6,817 bases of DNA, from positions 20,098 through 26,914 of the forward strand of contig DFNY01000101.1 in the NCBI GenBank assembly GCA_002376595.1. Direction: 5' to 3'. A program made the position numbers and the translations under genes. Positions 1-6,817 of this stretch are shown in pieces. A model generated the notes under the pieces. The model did no database searches and was not told the DNA's origin. It saw nothing but the letters and a program-made list of their open reading frames with translations. The first letter of the stretch is position 1, and every line of letters begins with the position of its first letter. This DNA is from Jonesiaceae bacterium UBA3555. Its GTDB lineage: Bacteria > Actinomycetota > Actinomycetes > Actinomycetales > Cellulomonadaceae.

Positions 1-16
1 ATTGCGCCATAGCCCC
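1..16 (-). tRNA. tRNA-Ala, 5' fragment cut by the window edge
   Basis: Read on the minus strand, the last 16 bases are GGGGCTATGGCGCAAT. This is the typical start of an actinobacterial tRNA-Ala: a GGGGCTA acceptor strand, TG at positions 8-9, then a GCGC D-stem. The anticodon and 3' half lie outside the window, so the identity rests on the 5' sequence and on context. A tRNA-Ile/tRNA-Ala pair downstream of gyrA is the known arrangement in this phylum (ileT-alaT in M. tuberculosis). It begins 13 bases after the stop codon of the DLW-39 gene. Confidence 0.72.
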
Positions 17-29
17 AAAGGGAAACCAA

Positions 30-149
30 TCAATTGATTGGATCCGTTACTTCACTCCAAAGATCACGCTGACCATCATCGCCAGTGACTTTACGCCACA
101 CAGCATAACCAGCAACTGCAGTGAGAAGAACTACGAATAGCTTCTTCAT
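30..149 (-). CDS. DLW-39 family microprotein (39 aa)
   Basis: This is a complete 39-codon ORF with an ATG start and TGA stop. The protein begins MKKLFVVLLTAVAGYAVWRK and ends with a polar tail, VTGDDGQRDLWSEVTDPIN. Both the length and the D-L-W triplet (residues 29-31) match the family named DLW-39, which I know only as a conserved actinobacterial protein of unknown function. Residues 3-18 form a single hydrophobic stretch after a double lysine, so a membrane-anchored microprotein with a short acidic tail is likely; the orientation cannot be read. A strong AGGGAG ribosome site (155-160) sits five bases before the ATG. The gene starts only 28 bases after tRNA-Ile and ends 13 bases before tRNA-Ala, so it is probably carried on a tRNA precursor and released by tRNA processing. 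No separate promoter fits in the gap. Confidence 0.88.
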   Translation of the reverse strand: MKKLFVVLLTAVAGYAVWRKVTGDDGQRDLWSEVTDPIN

Positions 150-154
150 CGTTA

Positions 155-160
155 CTCCCT
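155..160 (-). promoter_or_regulatory. Ribosome binding site of the DLW-39 gene
   Basis: The minus strand reads AGGGAG, then TAACG, then ATG. The spacing is five bases. This strong site is the main evidence, beyond family resemblance, that the 39-codon ORF is translated. Confidence 0.75.
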
Positions 161-177
161 AAGGTGTGAGTACGGAG

Positions 178-251
178 TGGGCCTAAGAGGACTTGAACCT
201 CTGACCTCTTCGTTATCAGCGAAGCGCTCTAACCGCCTGAGCTATAGGCCC
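178..251 (-). tRNA. ileT: tRNA-Ile (anticodon GAU)
   Basis: This is a 74-base tRNA on the minus strand. The acceptor arms GGGCCTA (245-251) and TAGGCCC (179-185) pair perfectly, and the discriminator base is A (178). The D-arm is GCTC/GAGC. The anticodon arm is CTTCG with loop CTGATAA and CGAAG, placing anticodon GAT at 215-217. The T-arm is AGAGG, TTCAAGT, CCTCT. The 3' CCA is not encoded (CTC follows the discriminator), so CCA must be added after transcription. The gene lies after the DUF3566 gene and before a probable tRNA-Ala, matching ileT-alaT after gyrA in mycobacteria. The symbol is taken from that synteny. Confidence 0.97.
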
Positions 252-289
252 GAACCGTTTCGGAGAAGTTTTCCCCGCAACGAGAATTA

Positions 290-318
290 AATCTACATGA
301 TCTGAGCGGGGAATCCAA
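290..318 (-). promoter_or_regulatory. Candidate promoter for tRNA-Ile and the DLW-39 gene
   Basis: On the minus strand, a -10-like TAGATT (290-295) follows a -35-like TTGGAT (313-318) with a 17-base spacer. The -10 fits the TAnnnT pattern of actinobacterial sigma-A promoters; the -35 is weak (first three bases match TTGACA). Transcription would start near position 283, about 30 bases before the mature tRNA 5' end, which suits RNase P trimming. The -35 lies in the loop of the hairpin at 302-342. Read-through from the gyrase operon is an alternative source of transcript. Confidence 0.35.
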
Positions 319-342
319 AATCGAACTGGACCCCCCGCTCAG
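302..342 (-). terminator. Stem-loop after the DUF3566 gene, possible terminator
   Basis: The arms CTGAGCGGGG (302-311) and CCCCGCTCAG (333-342) are perfect 10-bp complements around a 21-base loop. A further TCC/GGA pairing is possible inside the loop (314-316 with 328-330). It lies 51 bases past the DUF3566 stop and before tRNA-Ile, where the gyrase transcript would end. No proper U-run follows on the minus strand (ATCATGTAGATTTAATTC), so it is an L-shaped terminator at best; such hairpins have been proposed in Actinobacteria. It could instead mark a processing site. Confidence 0.5.
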
Positions 343-393
343 GCTCATCTAAAGCATGCACACTAAAACGCTGATTTTATGCGGTTTCGCTGA

Positions 394-1026
394 TCAGTCG
401 TCGGTCAATGTGAGATGGACGCCACCCACAAGAGCAGCAACAACGTTGTACAAGAACGCCCCAATGGTGCCCAAGGCAGTCAAAAGAACGATGTCAACAA
501 TCGCGATAATTGTGCTCAACGACACTACGCGGCTGAGTTCCACGTACTGCAAGATGTTCACTTCGGTGTCTTCACCAAGGATTTCTTTAACCATGGTGTC
601 AATCTCGGTGAACACGTGCAGGCCGTCAAGAACGTTCCAGAACACGATGGATGCAACAACCATCATGATTCCAGCCGCAATGGACAGCAGGAACGACATC
701 TTCATGGCCGACCATGGGTCAATGCGAGTCACCGCAAGGCGAACTCGGCGTGGGCCAATTGGTTCCGGACGTGGCGTCGTTGGGCGCGCATCCTTTGCTG
801 CAGAGCTGTCAGCAGATCCAACAGGCTTGGCGTTGACCTTGGTTTCGGTAATTCCAGGCTTCAGCGTTGCCGCGTCAACTCCCACCACAACAGCGTCGGC
901 TGCGGTTGGTGCCTGCACGTTTGGCTTTGGTGCGAAACTCGCGGGCGCTCCGGTTTCCTGCGGGGCAGGGGGAACTGATGACACCTTCTTATCGCCCTTC
1001 ACGGACGGATTTTTCGACGAACTCAT
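394..1026 (-). CDS. DUF3566 membrane protein (Rv0007-like), 210 aa
   Basis: The protein has three parts. Residues 1 to about 90 are a low-complexity Ala/Pro/Lys-rich, probably disordered N-terminus. Residues 92-112 form a conserved motif ([20 protein letters not shown]) typical of DUF3566. Two hydrophobic segments follow, at roughly 110-131 and 170-199, separated by an acidic stretch ([14 protein letters not shown]). The lack of a signal peptide and the long polar N-terminus suggest a cytoplasmic N-terminus, with the short C-terminal tail HLTLTDD on the same side. The family is the actinobacterial gene after gyrA (Rv0007 in M. tuberculosis); its biochemical role is unknown to me. The ATG overlaps the gyrA TGA as ATGA (1023-1026). 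A GAAGAG ribosome-site-like stretch (1032-1037) lies inside the last gyrA codons, so translation is probably coupled to gyrA. Confidence 0.9.
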   Translation of the reverse strand: MSSSKNPSVKGDKKVSSVPPAPQETGAPASFAPKPNVQAPTAADAVVVGVDAATLKPGITETKVNAKPVGSADSSAAKDARPTTPRPEPIGPRRVRLAVTRIDPWSAMKMSFLLSIAAGIMMVVASIVFWNVLDGLHVFTEIDTMVKEILGEDTEVNILQYVELSRVVSLSTIIAIVDIVLLTALGTIGAFLYNVVAALVGGVHLTLTDD

Positions 1027-3674
1027 GCGTTCTCTTCTTCAACCTCGGTGGCAGGGGGCGTCGCAGCGGAAACGGTTGATTCTGCTGACTGTGGAACAAC
1101 TGCAGTGTCCTGTGGCTGTTCTTCGTCTGTTACTTCCTCGGAGTCAGAGTCACCAAGGTTGCGTTCAACGTTACGAGCCACAGCAATAATGCGGTCATTC
1201 TTGTCTGGTTTAGCAAACGTTACACCTTGGGTGTTACGTCCGGTCCGGTTCACCTCGGAAACAGCCGAACGTACAATCTTTCCCTTCTCCATGATCACAA
1301 GAACTTCATCTTCTGCCTCAGTGATCAGTGCACCCACAAGGTCACCACGTTCTTCAACGAGGTTGGCAACCTTGATTCCGTAGCCGTTACGGCCTTGGAC
1401 GCGGTATTCGGAAATATCGGTTCGCTTTGCGAATCCACCTTCGGTGACAACAAACATGTCCGAACCTTCACGGACCACGTCAGCGGCGAGGAGTTCATCT
1501 TCGCCACGGAACTTCATTCCGGTCACACCAGAGGTGGCACGGCCCATTGGGCGCAAAGTGTCATCGTCTGCAACGAATCGGATTGATTGTCCCTTGCGTG
1601 AAACCAAGATCAGTTCGTCATCGGAGTTCACGGTACGTGCTGCTACGAGTTCATCCGAGCGACCTTCTTCGTCTTCACGGAGATTTATCGCAATGAGTCC
1701 GGCAGTTCGGTTGGTGTCGTATTCCGACAGACGTGTCTTCTTCACCAAGCCACGACGGGTAGCGAGTACTAGGTACTCGTGGTCGTCATAGTTGCGGATG
1801 TCGAGCACTTGCGCAATACGCTCGTTTGGCTGGAAGGCCAGGAGGTTCGCAACGTGCTGACCCTTGGCGTCGCGTGATCCTTCAGGCAGTTCGTATGCCT
1901 TAATGCGGTAGACACGGCCAAAGTTGGTGAAGAACAGCAACCATTGGTGGGTTGTGGTGACAAAGAAGTGTTCCACAATGTCGTCTTCACGCAGCTGCGC
2001 TCCACGCACACCCTTACCGCCGCGCTTTTGGGCACGGTAGTTGTCTGAACGGGTGCGCTTGACGTATCCACCACGAGTAATGGTGACCACTACTTCTTCT
2101 TCAGCGATGAGGTCTTCCATAGAAACCTCACCACCGTACGGAAGGATGGTGGTACGGCGTTCGTCGCCAAACTTGTTCACGATTTCGGTGAGTTCCTCAC
2201 CAATGATCGCGCGCTGGCGGACTGGGCTAGCCAAAATGGACTCGTAGTCTTGAATGAGCTTCTCGAGCTCAGCGTGCTCGTCCATGATCTTCTGGCGTTC
2301 CATTGCAGCCAATCGGCGCAACTGGAGGTTCAGAATCGCATTGGCTTGAACTTCGTCGCCGCTGAGCAGGTTCATCAAGCCTTCGCGTGCTTCTTCAACC
2401 GTTGGTGAACGGCGAATCAGCGCGATGACCTCATCGAGGTTGTCCAGAGCGCGCAGGTAACCACGCAGGATGTGAATCTTGTCTTCTGCTTCTTTGAGCA
2501 GGTAGGCGGTGCGCCTGGAAATAACATCGATCTGGTGGTTAACCCAGTGGTGGACGAACGCGTCGATTGACAGTGTGCGTGGCACACCATCAACGAGTGC
2601 GAGCATGTTTGCAGAGAAGTTCTCTTGCAACTGGGTGTGCTTGTACAGGTTGTTCAGAACAACCTTCGCCACTGCGTCACGCTTAAGAACAATGACCAAA
2701 CGCTGACCAGTACGACCAGACGTCTCATCGCGGATATCAGCGATACCCGCAATACGACCGTCCTTGACGTAGTCTGCAATTTTCAGAGCCAAGGTGTCAG
2801 GGTTTACCTGGTACGGGAGTTCGGTAACTACCAAGCACTGACGGCCCTGGATTTCTTCCACGTTGACCACAGCACGCTGTGTGATGGAACCCCGACCAGT
2901 GCGGTAGGCCTCTTCAATTCCGGAACGCCCAAGAATGGTTGCTCCAGTGGGGAAGTCAGGGCCCTTGATGCACTGGATCAGTGCTTCACGCAGTTCTTCA
3001 CGTGACGCCTCTGGGTTCTCCAAGTACCACTGCACACCGTCAGCTACTTCACGCAGATTGTGCGGTGGAATGTTGGTAGCCATACCAACTGCGATACCGG
3101 CTGAACCATTAACCAGAAGGTTAGGGAAACGCGCTGGAAGAACAGATGGTTCCTGCGTGCGGCCATCATAGTTGTCTTGGAAATCTACGGTGTTCTTGTC
3201 AATGTCACGCACCATTTCCAGTGCGAGAGGCGCCATACGTGTTTCGGTGTATCGCGGTGCAGCTGCTGGGTCATTTCCTGGGGAACCGAAGTTTCCCTGA
3301 CCTGCAGCCAATGGGTATCGCATGGTCCAGTCTTGAACCAAACGAACCAAGGTGTCGTAGATAGCGGTGTCACCGTGTGGGTGGAACTTACCCATGACGT
3401 CACCGACCACACGCGAGCACTTGGAGAAGGCGCGGTCTGGGCGGTAGCCACCGTCATACATTGCGTAGATAACGCGTCGGTGTACTGGCTTGAGGCCATC
3501 ACGGATGTCTGGGAGCGCACGGCCCACAATGACGGACATGGCGTAGTCCAAATAGGACCGCTGCATTTCCGTTTGTAGGTCAACGGCTTCGATGCGGCCG
3601 TGGTTGATGTCTTCACCCACGGTTACGGGTGCCTCTTGGGGCGTTTCGTTTTCTGGAGTCTGATCGTCTGACAC
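1023..3674 (-). CDS. gyrA: DNA gyrase subunit A
   Basis: GyrA cuts and rejoins the gate DNA segment in the A2B2 gyrase, which adds negative supercoils using ATP hydrolysed by GyrB. The 883-residue protein is complete. The catalytic tyrosine is Y142 in [10 protein letters not shown], preceded by R141. The quinolone region reads [10 protein letters not shown] (98-107), with T103 and D107 at the E. coli Ser83 and Asp87 positions. The coiled-coil/tower region lies around 380-500. The GyrA box, needed for DNA wrapping, is QKRGGKG at 549-555 at the start of the C-terminal beta-pinwheel (about 520-835). An acidic Glu/Asp/Ser/Pro tail covers 836-883. The start is GTG (3672-3674); an in-frame TAA two codons upstream (3678-3680) excludes a longer protein, and GAGG (3681-3684) sits six bases before it. 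gyrB ends 73 bases upstream without an obvious promoter between, so the two are probably co-transcribed. Confidence 0.99.
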   Translation of the reverse strand: MSDDQTPENETPQEAPVTVGEDINHGRIEAVDLQTEMQRSYLDYAMSVIVGRALPDIRDGLKPVHRRVIYAMYDGGYRPDRAFSKCSRVVGDVMGKFHPHGDTAIYDTLVRLVQDWTMRYPLAAGQGNFGSPGNDPAAAPRYTETRMAPLALEMVRDIDKNTVDFQDNYDGRTQEPSVLPARFPNLLVNGSAGIAVGMATNIPPHNLREVADGVQWYLENPEASREELREALIQCIKGPDFPTGATILGRSGIEEAYRTGRGSITQRAVVNVEEIQGRQCLVVTELPYQVNPDTLALKIADYVKDGRIAGIADIRDETSGRTGQRLVIVLKRDAVAKVVLNNLYKHTQLQENFSANMLALVDGVPRTLSIDAFVHHWVNHQIDVISRRTAYLLKEAEDKIHILRGYLRALDNLDEVIALIRRSPTVEEAREGLMNLLSGDEVQANAILNLQLRRLAAMERQKIMDEHAELEKLIQDYESILASPVRQRAIIGEELTEIVNKFGDERRTTILPYGGEVSMEDLIAEEEVVVTITRGGYVKRTRSDNYRAQKRGGKGVRGAQLREDDIVEHFFVTTTHQWLLFFTNFGRVYRIKAYELPEGSRDAKGQHVANLLAFQPNERIAQVLDIRNYDDHEYLVLATRRGLVKKTRLSEYDTNRTAGLIAINLREDEEGRSDELVAARTVNSDDELILVSRKGQSIRFVADDDTLRPMGRATSGVTGMKFRGEDELLAADVVREGSDMFVVTEGGFAKRTDISEYRVQGRNGYGIKVANLVEERGDLVGALITEAEDEVLVIMEKGKIVRSAVSEVNRTGRNTQGVTFAKPDKNDRIIAVARNVERNLGDSDSEEVTDEEQPQDTAVVPQSAESTVSAATPPATEVEEENA

Positions 3675-3680
3675 GATTTA

Positions 3681-3684
3681 CCTC
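3681..3684 (-). promoter_or_regulatory. Ribosome binding site of gyrA, fixing the GTG start
   Basis: The minus strand reads TTGAGG, then TAAATC, then GTG, a six-base spacing. The in-frame TAA lies between the ribosome site and the start, so the GTG at 3672-3674 is the only workable start. Confidence 0.75.
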
Positions 3685-3695
3685 AATTTTTCTCC

Positions 3696-3707
3696 GGCGC
3701 AAGCGCC
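3696..3707 (-). other. Short hairpin in the gyrB-gyrA spacer
   Basis: The minus strand reads GGCGCTTGCGCC, a GGCG/CGCC stem closing a CTTG loop, a type known to make stable RNA tetraloops. It lies 11 bases upstream of the gyrA ribosome site. No T-run follows (GGAGAAAAATT), so it is not an intrinsic terminator. It may influence gyrA translation or mRNA stability, or be a chance palindrome. Confidence 0.4.
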
Positions 3708-3747
3708 TTGTCGGTGGGTTCTTGGGATCTGGTTTCTTCTGGGGAAA

Positions 3748-5808
<2,061 letters not shown>

Positions 5809-5835
5809 TCATCACGCGAAGTTAAGATTGCTCAT

Positions 5836-5871
5836 CGGCGCACACGGATCCTCATTAGGGATCTAGCGCCG
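5836..5871 (-). promoter_or_regulatory. Imperfect hairpin in the gyrB leader
   Basis: The outer arms CGGCGC (5836-5841) and GCGCCG (5866-5871) pair perfectly. The inner arms at 5846-5851 and 5859-5864 add five Watson-Crick pairs (GATCC/GGATC) and one G-U pair. A 4-versus-1 base internal loop separates the two stems, and the apical loop has seven bases. There is no T-run, so it is not a simple terminator. It ends about 30 bases before the gyrB ribosome site, inside the expected 5' UTR. A role in mRNA stability, translation or protein binding is inference; it matches no riboswitch class I recognise. Confidence 0.4.
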
Positions 5872-5932
5872 CGGGCCGCACTCAAAAATCGCTCGATATC
5901 TGGCCGCAAATTTCGACCAGAGTTACCTATCT

Positions 5933-5938
5933 ATCTTA
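5933..5938 (-). promoter_or_regulatory. Candidate -10 box of the gyrB promoter
   Basis: TAAGAT on the minus strand fits the TAnnnT actinobacterial sigma-A pattern (4 of 6 to TATAAT). The sequence 17 bases upstream (GCGTAA) is a poor -35, which is common in this phylum. Transcription would start near 5926 and give a leader of about 135 bases containing the 5836-5871 hairpin. Other TAnnnT matches exist in the gap, so this is one candidate among several. Confidence 0.3.
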
Positions 5939-6175
5939 CCGGAACAACCGCTTGATTACGCGCTTATTTGACCATTTAGAGCAAGTATTTCTTCACTCCA
6001 CACAGGGTAGATTCACCCATATTTTGCTTGCGTTTTGTGCGGGCGTAGTTCTATTTCCCGACGATCCCTCAACCCAGGTCAAAACCGGCTATATTCAGCA
6101 CCCTAGTCGCGTCCCGCAACCACCAACGGAGCGGAACTTGTCAGAAAAACTTAGGGTGTCGTCGGGAAGGAAATG

Positions 6176-6192
6176 CTCTGCCCTAGGCAGAG
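6176..6192 (-). terminator. Probable terminator directly after dciA
   Basis: The arms CTCTGCC (6176-6182) and GGCAGAG (6186-6192) are perfect 7-bp complements around CTA. The stem begins one base after the dciA TAA stop. On the minus strand it is followed by CATTTCCTTCC, a pyrimidine-rich but interrupted T tail. Its position suggests that the recF-dciA transcript ends here, before the gyrB promoter region. Confidence 0.6.
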
Positions 6193-6193
6193 A

Positions 6194-6817
6194 TTACCCC
6201 CAAGTATCGCGGGCGCCACGGCCCTTCACAGAGAACCGGCCCTTATAGAAGTTCCGGGTATCCGGACCCAAAATTCGTAGTTCTTTGACCACCCCATCAC
6301 CCACGTCAGCGCCCACGCGCTGCAAAATATCGGGCGAGAGGAACTTCAACTGAGTGGCCCACGCAGTGGAATGAGCCCGGACCGTGAGAACCGAGTTTTC
6401 AAAGGTTTCAGTCGTGCAGTGAGCCGCAATATCCTCACCGACAATCGCAGCCCATCGGCCAATAACGCCACCCACCGCAACATCCTGATTCCAGCCACGC
6501 TGAACCAGCAAATTACCCAGGGTTTCGCTCAAAGATTTAGGATCACGGCCACCGGCGCGTGCTCCCGAAACCTGCGGCTCCAAAATCGGCTTAAAAGCTT
6601 GTTTTCCAGGGTATAAACCACGTGATTTAGCAGCCGCCTTAGCCCTATTCAGAGCCTCACGTGCCACCTCCGCAGGGGGTTTAAGTGCGAGTGCTTCGGC
6701 AATTGGTTGGCCATCATCAGCACCCGGCTGCGCACCAAAATGATGCCTGGTAGAGGTCTCCACGCCGGGTAGATCGAGCCCGCTACCGTGCCTGGACTTG
6801 TCACCCAGTTCCTGCGT
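6194..6817 (-). CDS. dciA: DciA replicative-helicase loader/operator (DUF721), 5' end probably beyond the window
   Basis: DciA is the ancestral bacterial factor that interacts with the DnaB helicase for its loading at replication start; the family is DUF721 (Rv0004 in M. tuberculosis). Counting from the GTG at 6761-6763 gives 189 residues. Residues 34-53 carry a helical motif (AREALNRAKAAAKSRGLYPG) and 56-76 form a basic linker. The DUF721 domain spans about 77-168, with W104 in GRWAAIVGEDIAAH, LTVRAHSTAWATQL (126-139) and GDGVVKELRI (155-164). The end, GRGARDTWG, closely resembles the mycobacterial C-terminus. The frame stays open for 18 more codons to the window edge (beginning TQELGDKSRH). 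No ribosome site precedes the GTG, so the true start is probably just outside the window; the extent given includes those codons. The position before gyrB is the usual recF-dciA-gyrB order. Confidence 0.93.
   Translation of the reverse strand, partial: TQELGDKSRHGSGLDLPGVETSTRHHFGAQPGADDGQPIAEALALKPPAEVAREALNRAKAAAKSRGLYPGKQAFKPILEPQVSGARAGGRDPKSLSETLGNLLVQRGWNQDVAVGGVIGRWAAIVGEDIAAHCTTETFENSVLTVRAHSTAWATQLKFLSPDILQRVGADVGDGVVKELRILGPDTRNFYKGRFSVKGRGARDTWG

Noticed and set aside
369..394. Direct repeat CGCTGAT (369-375 and 388-394)
   Set aside because: Seven bases, and the second copy touches the DUF3566 stop codon; this is within chance expectation.
356..1189. 277-codon plus-strand ORF
   Set aside because: It lies antisense to the DUF3566 gene and the end of gyrA. 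The protein is Thr/Ser-rich with no recognisable domain, and the opposite strand encodes known families.
3366..3368. T103 in GyrA as a quinolone-resistance mutation
   Set aside because: Thr keeps the hydroxyl used in the drug-binding water-metal bridge and occurs naturally in sensitive species; D107 is intact.
5990..6006. Possible DnaA box (CACTCCACA) near the origin-proximal gene block
   Set aside because: Only six of nine bases match TTATCCACA, and no cluster of boxes surrounds it. The actinobacterial origin normally lies beside dnaA, outside this window.
5952..6248. 98-codon plus-strand ORF in the dciA-gyrB gap
   Set aside because: It starts with TTG without a ribosome site, runs antisense into dciA and through its terminator hairpin, and has no recognisable domain.

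Overview
The window is a chromosomal housekeeping block from an actinobacterium (Actinomycetota), and every gene in it is on the minus strand. In transcription order (right to left) it holds dciA (DUF721), gyrB, gyrA, a DUF3566 membrane-protein gene, tRNA-Ile(GAU), a 39-residue DLW-39 microprotein gene, and the first 16 bases of what looks like tRNA-Ala at the left edge. This is the familiar actinobacterial order downstream of dnaA-dnaN-recF near the replication origin; it matches the M. tuberculosis layout (Rv0004, gyrB, gyrA, Rv0007, ileT, alaT). Base composition looks only moderately GC-rich, low for the phylum. The GyrB and GyrA wording (for example [21 protein letters not shown] and [12 protein letters not shown]) reads to me as closer to Micrococcales than to Corynebacterium, but that placement is tentative.

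Right part (5791-6817): dciA occupies 6194 to the right edge and probably starts beyond it. A tight hairpin directly after its stop (6176-6192) is a probable terminator. A non-coding stretch of about 400 bases (5791-6193) then serves as the gyrB promoter and leader region; it contains a plausible -10 box and a two-part hairpin between that box and the Shine-Dalgarno site.

Centre (1023-5790): gyrB and gyrA are complete, start with GTG, and are separated by 73 bases without a visible promoter, so they are probably one transcript. Together they encode the A2B2 DNA gyrase. The DUF3566 gene overlaps the gyrA stop by four bases (ATGA), implying translational coupling.

Left part (1-393): a 10-bp stem (302-342) follows the DUF3566 gene, and a candidate tRNA promoter is built into one side of it. 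The tRNA-Ile gene comes next, then the DLW-39 microprotein gene 28 bases downstream, then the truncated tRNA-Ala.

I found no mobile element, CRISPR array or phage gene. The core genes are conventional. The least-understood pieces are the DLW-39 microprotein nested in a tRNA cluster, the gyrase-coupled DUF3566 membrane protein, and the structured gyrB leader.
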